The position numbers were made by a program, and so were the translations under genes. This document shows positions 50,987 through 60,156 of a DNA stretch of 64,000 nt, piece after piece (the stretch's first letter is position 1; the number at the start of each line of letters is the position of its first letter). The stretch lies in contig CAYYIS010000005.1 in the NCBI GenBank assembly GCA_964470965.1, positions 102,103 through 166,102 on the forward strand. The letters are read 5' to 3'. Under the pieces are notes generated by a model. That model saw nothing but the letters and a program-made list of their open reading frames with translations, was not told where the DNA came from and did not search any database. This DNA comes from CAYYIS01 sp964470965. GTDB taxonomy: Bacteria; JAAXHH01; JABIQT01.

Positions 50987-51887
50987 ACATCTTTGGTTTG
51001 ACGGTAAAGTTACCCCCTGGGACGAGGCGAATATTCATGTTTCACAGGGCCATATCTTCGCCCATTCGATCTTCGAGGGCATCAGGTCCTACTGGAACAA
51101 AGAACAGGAAAAGCTGTATGTCTTCCGCCTAAAAGAACACATAGAGCGCCTGTACCGGTCCATAAAACTGATGCGTATGACGAGCGAATTCAAGATCGCC
51201 CAAGTGACCCAGGCTTCCCTAGAAATTTTAAAGGTGAACGGGTATAAGGAAGACGCCTACGTTTTCCCGACTGTCTTCTTCAATCCAATGGTGTACCTTA
51301 ATAAAATGGTCGGTCCGACCCATATGTTCATCCACACGTTCCCGCACGCTTCCAAGCTCGACAAACCCACCGGGGCCAGCGCCTGCATCAGCAACTGGAC
51401 ACGCATCAACGACAACATCATGCCGGCACGCGTCAAATGCTGGGCCAACTACCGCAATAGCGCCATCGCATGGACCGACGCCACGCTAAAGGGTTTTGAT
51501 GAAACCCTGATGATCAATACCCGCGGCAAGATCTGCGAAGCACCCGGCGCCTGTGTGATGATGATACAGAATGGCGTACTGATTACACCGCCGGTGACAA
51601 GCGATATCCTTGAGAGCGTAACCCGCGCCACGCTGCTTCAGATCGGAAAAGAAGTGCTCGGACTTGAAGTAGTGGAGCGGGATATCGACCGGACCGAGCT
51701 GTACACCGCTGAAGAGATCTTCCTGTGCGGCACCGGAGCGGAAGTGTCCCCTATCTCATCAATCGACAGTTACACCATCGGTGACGGCGGCATCGGACCG
51801 ATCACGGAGCGGTTCCGACGGGGATACAACGACATCATTCGTGGCATTGACACTCGATATGACGAATGGCGGACACCGGTTGATTAG
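50964..51887 (+). CDS. ilvE: Branched-chain amino-acid aminotransferase
   Basis: 307-aa class IV PLP aminotransferase moving the amino group between Leu/Ile/Val and 2-oxoglutarate. The PLP lysine is K158 in 'RVKCWANYRNSAIA'. 'FEGIRSYWN', 'HIERLYRSIKLM', 'GFDETLMINTRGKICEAPGACVMMIQNGVLITPP', 'ILESVTRATLLQI' and 'EIFLCGTGAEVSPISSID' are standard. The ATG at 50964 lies seven bases after AAGGAG and falls inside the 3' end of the small membrane protein gene. aroA begins 1 base after its stop, so branched-chain and aromatic amino-acid synthesis share this transcript. D-amino-acid or 4-aminodeoxychorismate activity is less likely from the motifs. Confidence 0.95.
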   Translation: MWGDTPPEHLWFDGKVTPWDEANIHVSQGHIFAHSIFEGIRSYWNKEQEKLYVFRLKEHIERLYRSIKLMRMTSEFKIAQVTQASLEILKVNGYKEDAYVFPTVFFNPMVYLNKMVGPTHMFIHTFPHASKLDKPTGASACISNWTRINDNIMPARVKCWANYRNSAIAWTDATLKGFDETLMINTRGKICEAPGACVMMIQNGVLITPPVTSDILESVTRATLLQIGKEVLGLEVVERDIDRTELYTAEEIFLCGTGAEVSPISSIDSYTIGDGGIGPITERFRRGYNDIIRGIDTRYDEWRTPVD

Positions 51888-51888
51888 C

Positions 51889-53163
51889 ATGGCCCCTATC
51901 GAAATTCAGCCTCTCCACCATCCCCCCGACACGTCCGTTGCCGTTCCGGGATCCAAGAGCGATACGAACCGGGCCCTGGTCATCGCGGCGCTGGCGGACG
52001 GCCCCACCTGTCTGCGGAAAGCGCTGTTCAGCGACGACACTCGGTACATGTCGGAGGCGCTGCGACGACTTGGGTTCACGGTCGAAGCCAACCATACAGC
52101 CCGAACCTTCCGAGTTGAAGGCCGAAACGGCCGGATTCCAGCGGATTCCGGAGACCTGTTCGTGGGCAATGCAGGTACCGCCATGCGGTTCCTGACCGCG
52201 ATCGCCGCGCTGGGAAACGGACGGTACCGGATCGACGGAATAGACCGTATGCGCGAGCGGCCGATACAACCGTTACTCGACGGTTTGTCCAATCTCGGCG
52301 TCGAGGCCGTTTCCGAGCAGTGCAACGGCTGCCCCCCGGTGATCGTCTCATCCGCCGGTCTTACCGGCGGTCACATCCGCATGGCAGGCCACTTGAGTAG
52401 CCAGTTCTTCAGTGCCCTGATGCTCATAGCACCGTACACCAAGGACGGTGTCACCATCGACGTGGAAGGCGAGATGGTCTCCAGGCTGTTTCTCGATATG
52501 ACCGTCACGGTCATGGACCGGTTCGGTGTCAAGGCAAGCCACGATAACTATCAGCGGATCCATATTCCAGGGCAGCAATCGTACCGGGCCATGACCTATC
52601 ACATAGAGCCGGATGCCTCTGCCGCCTCCTATTTCTTTGCGGCCGCGGCGATTACCGGCGGGAAGATTAGGGTAGAGGGGTTAGGGAAGGAATGTGCACA
52701 GGGGGATTTGACATTCGTGGATGTGCTGGAGAAAATGGGGTGCCGGGTTAATCGGGAAGAGCACGCCACCGAAGTGATTGGTCCGGAGAGGCTTAAGGGC
52801 ATAGACATCGATCTGAGCGCCATCTCCGACACCGCGTTGACGCTCGCCGCAATCGCTCCTTTCGCCGATGGACCGGTTACGATCCGCGGACTGGCGCACA
52901 CCCGAGAGCAAGAGACCGACCGTATCGCCGCCCCCACAATGGAACTGCGGCGGCTTGATATCGAAGTTGAGGAACATCCGGACTATATGGTAATCCATCC
53001 TGGCACCCCCAAAGCCACAGCGATCGAGACCTATGACGACCACCGGATGGCAATGAGCTTTGCGTTAGTCGGTCTCCGCATTCCAGGAATCAAGATTCTG
53101 GATCCTGCCTGCACCGCCAAGACTTTCCCGGATTATTTTATCCGGCTGGAAGCCTTGCGTTGA
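51889..53163 (+). CDS. aroA: 3-phosphoshikimate 1-carboxyvinyltransferase (EPSP synthase)
   Basis: 424-aa EPSP synthase joining shikimate 3-phosphate and PEP in the shikimate pathway. Both inverse-symmetry domains are complete. Blocks are 'VPGSKSDTNRALVIAAL', 'GNAGTAMRFLTAIAAL', 'DGIDRMRERPIQPLLDGLSNLGV', 'HLSSQFFSALMLIAPY', 'EPDASAASYFFAAAAITGG' and 'ETYDDHRMAMSFALVGLRIPG'. The glycine corresponding to E. coli G96 is present, while the position equivalent to P101 is Phe, as in many non-enterobacterial enzymes. The ATG at 51889 starts 1 base after the ilvE stop and has only a weak ribosome site, suggesting coupled translation. A near-consensus promoter for the next gene set begins 35 bases after its stop. 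Confidence 0.96.
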   Translation: MAPIEIQPLHHPPDTSVAVPGSKSDTNRALVIAALADGPTCLRKALFSDDTRYMSEALRRLGFTVEANHTARTFRVEGRNGRIPADSGDLFVGNAGTAMRFLTAIAALGNGRYRIDGIDRMRERPIQPLLDGLSNLGVEAVSEQCNGCPPVIVSSAGLTGGHIRMAGHLSSQFFSALMLIAPYTKDGVTIDVEGEMVSRLFLDMTVTVMDRFGVKASHDNYQRIHIPGQQSYRAMTYHIEPDASAASYFFAAAAITGGKIRVEGLGKECAQGDLTFVDVLEKMGCRVNREEHATEVIGPERLKGIDIDLSAISDTALTLAAIAPFADGPVTIRGLAHTREQETDRIAAPTMELRRLDIEVEEHPDYMVIHPGTPKATAIETYDDHRMAMSFALVGLRIPGIKILDPACTAKTFPDYFIRLEALR

Positions 53164-53197
53164 CACTCCTTAAGTGTTGAGATTATTATGTTAAGTC

Positions 53198-53226
53198 TTG
53201 ACATCTTTTATGGTATGATTTATACT
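53198..53226 (+). promoter_or_regulatory. Strong sigma70-type promoter
   Basis: TTGACA at 53198-53203, exactly 17 bases, and TATACT at 53221-53226. It is the best promoter match in the window. It would drive the outer-membrane protein, secreted protein and hybrid kinase genes that follow. A 21-residue open frame with ATG at 53305 (53305-53370, preceded by GAGG) lies in the leader. Confidence 0.75.
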
Positions 53227-53329
53227 TCATGCTTAAATTTAGGAAGGATTTTCTGACGGTGACATCGTGCTTTGATTGAACCAACGGGTTTATTGAGGTT
53301 TCAAATGTCCCTTTTCCCAACCAGAACAG

Positions 53330-54283
53330 GTGTTCCGCAGAAACCTTTGTCCGATCGCTATATTTTATAATAACCTCTGCCGCTTTACCGGCTTTCTGCC
53401 CATACCTGAATGGAACTTAGAGTGTCCGCCTCCGGTAACAAATAGCGCAACAAGGGAGCTTAATATCACTGACAGGTTCCGTCGCATCCCTCTGATCTAC
53501 ACTAAGTGTAATCGTCTCTTCCGAATTCTTCCGTGCATCGTGATGGCCGGCCTGATCTGTTCTGCCGATTCAGTTTCCGCACAGCTGATTGACGATTTTA
53601 TGTTTCGGGTTTCTGATATGTCAATCGACCGGGTGGAGGTCGGTGGAAAGACCAAAAGGCCTGATTTCAACCGGCGAAATGTTGAAATTGGCCTGGGGAT
53701 GGGGCCGATCACCTTGGGGGCAATCTATCAGGCCACGGACAAAGGCCCCGCGACCGTACCCGGATTACCCGACTACGGGTTGATGATAACTGCCGGCTAC
53801 ACCCGGATGTTTCATTCTAACATAAGTTTAGACGTATATAGCCGCATCGGTGTTCTGTCGCAGACGCCCCGGTCGGATCCGTTATATCCTACCGACACGG
53901 ATATACGTACCAAACTGGTTGTTTCCCATCCCGACGGTGTGGGATTTCTCTCTGGAAAGCCCTTTTTTCCCTCGTTTTATGTGGGATTCATGATGAATCA
54001 ATACGGACGTTTTCAGGGCCTTGGCGGCACCGGGGTATGGTGGCGTGGTGTGGGTCTATATCTAACGGCCTTCCGGGCCGTCAACGGCGTGAATGACCCG
54101 GAAAATCCCGGCAGGCATGAAAGCATCATTATGGCGCATCTGAAAAACGCCGGAGTAAACTTCATCGTATCCTATGAATTCCGCGATATTTTATTTGAAA
54201 TCAAGAAAAACTATCCATTGAAAAATGGTGGAAACGACCTGTCGATCGCTCTGCAATATAGGTTTTTTAGTAAGCAGGAATAA
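53330..54283 (+). CDS. Exported, probably outer-membrane beta-barrel protein
   Basis: I do not recognise a named family. The mature part (about 235 residues) alternates hydrophobic and polar residues and is rich in Gly and aromatic residues: 'VEIGLGMGPITLGAIYQ', 'MITAGYTRMFHSNISLDVYSRIGVL', 'YVGFMMNQYGRF', 'DLSIALQYRFF'. This suggests an outer-membrane barrel. A signal peptide is visible before it ('LFRILPCIVMAGLICSADSVSAQ'). The start is uncertain: the frame opens at GTG 53330, which leaves about 55 residues ahead of the signal peptide with no ribosome site, and no other ATG/GTG/TTG precedes the signal core. A frameshift or unusual start is possible. The next gene starts 5 bases after the stop. 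Confidence 0.6.
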   Translation: MFRRNLCPIAIFYNNLCRFTGFLPIPEWNLECPPPVTNSATRELNITDRFRRIPLIYTKCNRLFRILPCIVMAGLICSADSVSAQLIDDFMFRVSDMSIDRVEVGGKTKRPDFNRRNVEIGLGMGPITLGAIYQATDKGPATVPGLPDYGLMITAGYTRMFHSNISLDVYSRIGVLSQTPRSDPLYPTDTDIRTKLVVSHPDGVGFLSGKPFFPSFYVGFMMNQYGRFQGLGGTGVWWRGVGLYLTAFRAVNGVNDPENPGRHESIIMAHLKNAGVNFIVSYEFRDILFEIKKNYPLKNGGNDLSIALQYRFFSKQE

Positions 54284-54288
54284 TAGTT

Positions 54289-54675
54289 ATGCATCGACGC
54301 TTCCTTATATCATTTGTAATCGGAACGATCACCATTTTGGTCTCCTACTCACAGGTGCATGCCCAATGGTCGATCGTGAAAAAATTTGTCCAGCCGCAAA
54401 TCAAAGTCATAGAAGAGTCGAATGACCAGCTGATTTTATTCCACCCGGTGGTTGGTGACACACTGATCCTCACTAAAGAACAGAAGCCCCACTCGGATAT
54501 CTTCGGAAAAGTCATCCAGAGGCGTGGCAGCAATCCTTACCGTATCTGGTATGTACATCCCAATTTGGCCTCCGACCCCGCTCGCCCTAAAACAACCTGG
54601 GGACGTTTTTTGAACCTGTCGTTCCTGAGAACGCTCCGCATTTTCGAACCAAAAAACCGCCAACCGTCATCCTGA
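54289..54675 (+). CDS. Small secreted protein, unknown function
   Basis: 128 aa with a clear Sec signal peptide (MHRRFLISFVIGTITILVSYSQ, cleavage near 'VHAQ'). The rest is short and basic ('WSIVKKFVQPQIKVIEESNDQLILFHPVVGDTLIL', 'WYVHPNLASDPARPKTTWGRFLNLSFLRTLRIF'). No family is recognised. It sits 5 bases after the outer-membrane protein gene and 22 bases before a hybrid histidine kinase gene. A shared role at the cell surface, possibly in signal input to the kinase, is plausible but unproven. Confidence 0.65.
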   Translation: MHRRFLISFVIGTITILVSYSQVHAQWSIVKKFVQPQIKVIEESNDQLILFHPVVGDTLILTKEQKPHSDIFGKVIQRRGSNPYRIWYVHPNLASDPARPKTTWGRFLNLSFLRTLRIFEPKNRQPSS

Positions 54676-54697
54676 TTCAGGGGAACCCAAAAAGAAT

Positions 54698-56581
54698 ATG
54701 CTAACACCGTTTACCGCAAAGTTTCGTAACATGGCGATAACCCGGAAAATCCAGTCTGTCATTTTATTCGCCAGCCTTGTGACACTACTGGTATCGTACG
54801 CCGCGTTCGTCGGTTATGAACTGTCTACATACCAGCAGAAACTGGTAAACGAGCTGTCTGTAATCGGCGACATCGTTGGCCAGAACAGCGCGGCGGCCCT
54901 GAGTTTTGGCGACGACGTCACAGCGTTAGAATCCTTAAAAACCTTAAACTTGTCCAAGCACATCACCGCGGCGGGTCTGTACGATATGGATAGGAATATC
55001 CTCGCTCGGTATCAAAGGAATCGTGATGAACTCATTTCTTGGCCGGAAGTACCGGATGCGGGGGAATTCCGCTTAGGCCCGTCCCGCCTGCATCTTTTTC
55101 GTCCTGTTGTTCTGGATCGTGAACAGATAGGAACGCTGTACATCCAAAATGATATAATCGCCATCAAAAATGCGCTATATCAGACACTCGGCATTGTATG
55201 CGCTGTAATGGCCGCATCATTTGGATTGATCATGCTAATTGCCCCCAAGCTCGCTGTCCTGATCACTGGTCCGATTCTATATTTAACAGAGACCGTGCAA
55301 AAAGTGAGAGGACGACAAGATTTTGCCCTACGGGCTGATGCCAGCAGGCAAGATGAAATCGGCTCATTAGCCACGAGTTTCAACGATATGCTCCAACGTA
55401 TTCAGCAGCAGGAAGAGGCCTTGCGTTTGGCACAGCAGGAGTTGCGTCAATCACTTGATCATGCAATAGAAGCCAATCGTCATAAAAGTAAGTTTTTGTC
55501 AACAATGAGCCACGAGTTACGAACGCCGCTGAATGCAATTCTCGGATTCACTGAGCTGATGAAAAATCAATTCCATGGTGATTTAAATGAAAAACAGATG
55601 GCCCACGTCATTCAGATCGATGCCAGTGGTCAACATCTTCTGGATCTGATTAACGATCTTCTCGACACGGCCCAGATCGATGCAGGCACCATGAGTTTGG
55701 AACTGGCACCATGCTCATTTCGAGAGATCCAAGATGCCACCCTTGCAATGCTGGAAACACAATTTAAAAACAAATCTCTGGAAGTAGATTCCCAATCAAG
55801 TTCAGTTCTCCCGCCGATAATGGCGGACGAACGAAAAATCAAGCAGATTCTGATCAATCTACTTTCCAACGCGATCAAATTCACGCCGGAAAATGGGCGG
55901 ATTGATGTATCTGCCGTCAGTGAAGGTGAAACGGTACGCATTTCGGTCAGCGACACCGGCGAGGGTGTATCAAATGAGCAACAGAAGCTAATCTTTTCGG
56001 AATTCCATCAGGTCGCTAAGGCCCGGGAGGAGATTCTTCACGGCGTGGGCCTGGGACTGCCGTTGACTAAGCGCCTGGTGGAGCTGCATGGGGGGACGAT
56101 GGGAATGGAGAGCGTGGTGAACAGAGGAAGTACCTTCTGGTTCACAATCCCAACCGCGGCCTCCGAAACCGATCGGCCGGAACCGGAGGGGGATTATACC
56201 GAAGAACTTTATCCTACTGGTCGGCGTATTCTGCTGGTAGAGGACAATCAGGCCAATCTGGAACTCATGACGGAGATGCTGGCGATTTACGATCATCGGG
56301 TCGCCGTGGCACGAAACGGTCAGGAGGCTATTGACAAGGCACAGGAATTTGATCCTGACTTGATCCTGATGGATGTTCGGATGCCGGTAATGGACGGTTT
56401 GGAAGCGACGCAGCGGTTGCGGACCATCCCGGCATTCCACCACACTCCCATTCTGGGGCTCACGGCCGATACAGAATCCGATTTGGTTCAGCGATGTTAC
56501 GATGCAGGCATGACGGCCCACATGCTTAAACCTGTCACGTTGGATTCGTTTTTCCCATTCCTGAACCAACATCTGAAATAA
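54698..56581 (+). CDS. Hybrid sensor histidine kinase with periplasmic CHASE-type sensor
   Basis: 627 aa. Two transmembrane helices (17-40 and 163-185) enclose a periplasmic domain like CHASE8 ('LSVIGDIVGQNSAAALSFGDDVTALESLKTL'). A HAMP linker ('GPILYLTETVQKVRGRQDFALRADASRQDEIGSLATSFNDML'), a coiled coil and a HisKA domain with H272 ('FLSTMSHELRTPLNA') follow. The HATPase domain shows 'NLLSNAIKFTPENGR', 'SDTGEGV' and 'HGVGLGLPLTKRLVELHGG', and a C-terminal receiver has phospho-site D559 ('LILMDVRMPVMDG'). There is no Hpt or output domain, so the phosphoryl group must pass to an unlinked partner. It is the third gene after the strong promoter at 53198. Signal unknown. Confidence 0.93.
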   Translation: MLTPFTAKFRNMAITRKIQSVILFASLVTLLVSYAAFVGYELSTYQQKLVNELSVIGDIVGQNSAAALSFGDDVTALESLKTLNLSKHITAAGLYDMDRNILARYQRNRDELISWPEVPDAGEFRLGPSRLHLFRPVVLDREQIGTLYIQNDIIAIKNALYQTLGIVCAVMAASFGLIMLIAPKLAVLITGPILYLTETVQKVRGRQDFALRADASRQDEIGSLATSFNDMLQRIQQQEEALRLAQQELRQSLDHAIEANRHKSKFLSTMSHELRTPLNAILGFTELMKNQFHGDLNEKQMAHVIQIDASGQHLLDLINDLLDTAQIDAGTMSLELAPCSFREIQDATLAMLETQFKNKSLEVDSQSSSVLPPIMADERKIKQILINLLSNAIKFTPENGRIDVSAVSEGETVRISVSDTGEGVSNEQQKLIFSEFHQVAKAREEILHGVGLGLPLTKRLVELHGGTMGMESVVNRGSTFWFTIPTAASETDRPEPEGDYTEELYPTGRRILLVEDNQANLELMTEMLAIYDHRVAVARNGQEAIDKAQEFDPDLILMDVRMPVMDGLEATQRLRTIPAFHHTPILGLTADTESDLVQRCYDAGMTAHMLKPVTLDSFFPFLNQHLK

Positions 56582-57169
56582 AATACACCCCCAGCCATGA
56601 TTCACTCATGTATACTGATGCAAGACCATGTATTATTACTCTTTTTGACATTGTAGGGATGGACAGAAAAGAATCCGCTGCATCTGGTGTTTAACTTGCA
56701 ATAGGATATGGCAGTACCCTTCCCAACACCATCTTCCAAAATTTTACCAAAAGCGGTACCATATGTCTTGAGACCGATGCGTCTCCCTGGAGGTCAACTT
56801 GACCCGATACGCCCGATTAATGACTACAAGGTTTTGGAATCGGTCCGTAGGAATTCACCTGGCCCCAGCACCCGATTCAATTGGTGTACCGTAAACAGTT
56901 CATGGGCAAAGGTCATGTGGCGGGATGGGGCCCGCTAAATGAATTACCAAGTCATTTCTGGCAAGTGGGATTGCTATATTTGTGCTAATCCATTATATCG
57001 CTTTAATCGTCGGGGGGCCAGAACTGCTGCGGGAGCCACGACTAACCATCGTGGCCCCGTCTACAATGTTCCAAATTCACCTTGCAGGACGTGTTTACAT
57101 TGGTGACATTACCGCACCGGTGATCACGTGGGTTGTGGCAGCTGGAAGGCGCCCGGTTCGGAGGGTAGT
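56582..57169. other. Intergenic region before the GH28-like gene
   Basis: No gene is supported; short frames at 56708-56938 and 56982 onward have no family match. A weak promoter candidate is TTGCTA at 56971-56976, a 17-base spacer and TATATC at 56994-56999, leaving a leader of about 165 bases. No clear terminator for the upstream kinase was seen. Confidence 0.35.
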
Positions 57170-58489
57170 GTGCAAGTGTTCAACGTCAAAGATTTCGGCG
57201 CGTCTGGCGCCAAAGATCAGGATGCCCAATCGGCCATACAGTCGGCCATCGACGCGTGTTCGAATTCGGGTGGCGGGATGGTATATTTCCCACCCGGTGA
57301 ATATACAAGCGGTACGGTCCACCTCCGTAGCCATATGCGTCTGCATGTGGAGGCCGGAGCTGTCGTCTATTCGTCTAAAAATCCCGATACGTACGACAAA
57401 GAATCTCTGTTATACGGGGAAGACATCGAGAACATCACAATCGAGGGGCGGGGTACGTTCAACGGCCTGGGCGCTTACGAGTGGCGCCTCAACGATATGG
57501 ACGATCGGTACATTCTTTCCAACCAGCGGCGGATGGAGGCCCTGGGGAAACCTCTGCGCCGAGCTTTTCCTGCTGCCGGCAGCTTTGGGAAACTGATGCT
57601 CCTCATTCGCTGTAAAGATGTTCAGATCCGGGATCTTTCCTTCCTGGACTCTCCGTTCTGGACCATGCATCTCTACGGGTGTGAACACGTGGTGATCGAC
57701 CGCCTGTACATCAGCACCAGCCGCGAATCTGGCGTGTGGGCGGACGGTATCGATCCAGACGGCTGCAAGGATGTACATATTTCTAATTGTACCATCGATA
57801 CCGGTGACGATGCGCTGGTGTTCTACTCGTACGATTTCCATGGTCCCGCCCTGCCCTGTGAAAATATCACGGTCACCAACTGCCGTCTGAGTTCGGCCTC
57901 GAGTGCCCTGAAGTTCTGTGACGGAAATAAGAATTGTATCCGCAATGTCACCATAGACAACTGCGTCATTACCGACTCAAACCGCGGTATCGCGTTTATG
58001 GTGTTCGACGGCGGGTACGTGAGCGACGTGGTAATTTCGAACCTGACGGTGGCGTGCAGGCGATACGACTGGTTCTGGTGGGGTGACGGTGACCCGTTCC
58101 ATTTCAACGTGATCCGCCGCAGCGAAATCCACCCGGAATCGGCCACGCCTGATGAGCCGCCTGCCGGTTCCATCCGCAACGTGTTGATCAAGAATGTAAT
58201 CGCCCACGGAAAAGGACCGAGCGTTATCAGTGGCCATCCCGACAGCTGCCTTGAAGGCATTACCATGAAGGATGTCAAACTGTTCGTGACCCCTGATCCC
58301 ACCGCGCCCTTTGAGATAGAAGGGCACGCGATTAAGTTTCAGCATGCCCGTCATCTAAAGCTGGAGAATATAGAAATTGTGATGGACAATCCAGGATCAG
58401 CCCCCTGGCTGGGGGCGATCGAGTTCGATGATGTTGAAGAGCTGGAATCTTCCGGAATCAATGAGAGGACCGGGGGCGTTAGCGGATAG
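57170..58489 (+). CDS. GH28-like right-handed beta-helix protein (polygalacturonase-related)
   Basis: 439 aa. The opening 'FNVKDFGASGAKDQDAQSAIQSAIDACSNSGGGMVYFPPGEYTSGTVHLRSHMRLHVEAGAVVYSS' is the standard start of GH28/pectate-lyase-3 proteins. Parallel beta-helix coils follow. The catalytic region reads 'WADGIDPDGCKDVHISNCTIDTGDDAL': the DD pair is kept, but the usual NTD is changed to WAD and the later GHG loop is replaced by 'SASSALKF'. Activity on ordinary polygalacturonan is therefore doubtful, and a different uronic or deoxy sugar polymer is possible. There is no signal peptide. GTG at 57170 (after GGAGGG) is chosen, with GTG at 57176 as an alternative. It converges on the FKBP gene, overlapping it by 11 bases. 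Confidence 0.8.
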   Translation: MQVFNVKDFGASGAKDQDAQSAIQSAIDACSNSGGGMVYFPPGEYTSGTVHLRSHMRLHVEAGAVVYSSKNPDTYDKESLLYGEDIENITIEGRGTFNGLGAYEWRLNDMDDRYILSNQRRMEALGKPLRRAFPAAGSFGKLMLLIRCKDVQIRDLSFLDSPFWTMHLYGCEHVVIDRLYISTSRESGVWADGIDPDGCKDVHISNCTIDTGDDALVFYSYDFHGPALPCENITVTNCRLSSASSALKFCDGNKNCIRNVTIDNCVITDSNRGIAFMVFDGGYVSDVVISNLTVACRRYDWFWWGDGDPFHFNVIRRSEIHPESATPDEPPAGSIRNVLIKNVIAHGKGPSVISGHPDSCLEGITMKDVKLFVTPDPTAPFEIEGHAIKFQHARHLKLENIEIVMDNPGSAPWLGAIEFDDVEELESSGINERTGGVSG

Positions 58490-59153
58490 AAAGCAGTTCG
58501 ATTTCGAAAATCAAGGTCTCATTGGGCTGAATGCTACCTCCAGACCCCCTCTCACCATATGCCAGGTCCGAAGGAATAAACAACATCCATTTTGACCCCG
58601 CCGACATCAGGGGAAGCGCCTCCTGCCAGCCGGGAATGAGACCGTCGAGCGGGAATGTGACCGGATCACGGCCCCGGGTGCTGTCGAATACCTCTCCGTT
58701 GATGTGGGTTCCATGGTAATGAACTGTGATGGTGCTTCCTGTTGCTGGCTTGGACCCGGCGCCCTGCTCAATGACCTTGTATTGCAGTCCGCTGGACAAC
58801 GTTACCACACCAGCCTTACTCTTGTTCGCCGCGAGAAACGCTCCGCCTTTCTTCTGATTCTCGGCTCCGGCTGCCTGCCCACGAGCCTTCATCTCCGCTT
58901 GATAAGCATCGAAGGCCAGCTTCATTTCTTCCGGACTCATCTTCATCTCTTTGCCGGAAAGTGCGTCATCGATGGCCTGCAGGAGATATGGAACATTGAT
59001 ATCCATGCCGTCCCGTTCAAGACTCTGGGCGATAGAGTATCCAATCGCATAGCTGAACCTATCTTTGGCAGTCTGAGGTTGGGCTTCGGAACGGACCGGC
59101 ATGTTTATGAGAAGGGTTATCAGAGGCAATGCAACAAACAGACGGGCATTCAT
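58479..59153 (-). CDS. FKBP-type peptidyl-prolyl isomerase (Mip/FkpA type), exported
   Basis: 224 aa. A signal peptide (MNARLFVALPLITLLINMPVRSEA) is followed by the FKBP N-terminal dimerisation domain ('KDRFSYAIGYSIAQSLERDGMDINVPYLLQAIDDALSGKEMKMSPEEM', ending in a long helix) and a C-terminal FKBP catalytic domain. The latter shows 'TVHYHGTHINGEVFDSTRGRDPVTFPLDGLIPGWQEALPLMSAGSKWMLFIPSDLAYGERG' and 'LIFEIELLSI', with the aromatic pocket residues visible. It helps fold periplasmic or outer-membrane proteins. The ATG at 59153 follows AAGGAG. Its last 11 bases overlap the end of the GH28-like gene on the other strand. Confidence 0.94.
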   Translation of the reverse strand: MNARLFVALPLITLLINMPVRSEAQPQTAKDRFSYAIGYSIAQSLERDGMDINVPYLLQAIDDALSGKEMKMSPEEMKLAFDAYQAEMKARGQAAGAENQKKGGAFLAANKSKAGVVTLSSGLQYKVIEQGAGSKPATGSTITVHYHGTHINGEVFDSTRGRDPVTFPLDGLIPGWQEALPLMSAGSKWMLFIPSDLAYGERGSGGSIQPNETLIFEIELLSIR

Positions 59154-60156
59154 GTAAACTCCTTGAGAATAATGGTGAGAAATCAATAAAGGCACAAATC
59201 AAAGCAAGCGCAAGCAGTTCCAACCACAGGCCCCGGTCCTGGCCCGAGCAAAACAGCCCTGCCATTCTTTCCGGACACTTTTGAAGATCGCTTTTGGGCG
59301 TCCTAAAAACCCTCAGCCGGCATGATAGCATTTCTCCATTTATGGGGCGTAACCTGTTTATTTACAATGAAATACAAAATAATAAATTCAGTATAGAGAT
59401 TTTCGAGAAAACAGTGCTTTAGTGACAAGTTTTCCCCTCGCCTCATTTGTAAGAGGCGAGGGGATGACATTCTGTCAATTTGATGTCGTTATGGACTAAA
59501 CAGCGTGACACATTTTCAGATGGGATCAGGTGTGAAAAGGCACGGTGATCCGGAGATGGCGTTCATTAGTTCCGCCACAAAGATGTACGGGATACCCGAC
59601 AAAGGAAAAGACTCATAACCAGCGGATTACCCATGCTACTTCCAACACCTCAAACTCCTCGCCGCCAAGATGATACGCCATTTCTGGTTATGATACAGCA
59701 CACCAAGCGATGCATTCTGAAGTATTGTGTTCGCTTAAATGCGACGGGAAAACCTGTCGGTATCATTCTGTAATTTTCTGAAATAGAGATATTAAGATAA
59801 CGTCCGTTCCATTTTAAATCCACACCTCGAAATTGGCACACAATTTGTTGATCTCGTTGGCTAGGCGAGGCCAATCAAATTATCCGATCACCCTAATTTA
59901 ACTGAGATGACCATGGTACAAGCAAACCCAATCACACAAATTGAATAGTTCCGGATTTCATAGGTAAAAATATCCGCCATACGGGTCAATTTCAAGCATA
60001 TATTCCAACTGGAACTGACCCAAATTCTGCCTGTGCTGTTTCTTTACGCTGGAGATTTAAACTACGACACGCAACCTTTTCATGATTCCCGGCATCTAAC
60101 GGGCAGAAAACAATACGTATGAAACACACCGACAACAATCAAATGAATGGAACAGA
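59154..60156. other. 1-kb intergenic region with a strong inverted repeat
   Basis: No gene is supported; a 74-codon frame at 59650-59874 (-) has no family match. A perfect 11-bp inverted repeat CCCCTCGCCTC/GAGGCGAGGGG lies at 59434-59444 and 59453-59463 with an 8-base loop. No T-run follows on either strand, so it is not a classical terminator. The sequence around 59335-59420 is AT-rich. A weak promoter (TTGAAT at 59941, 18 bases, TAAAAA at 59965) may serve the next gene. Confidence 0.45.
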
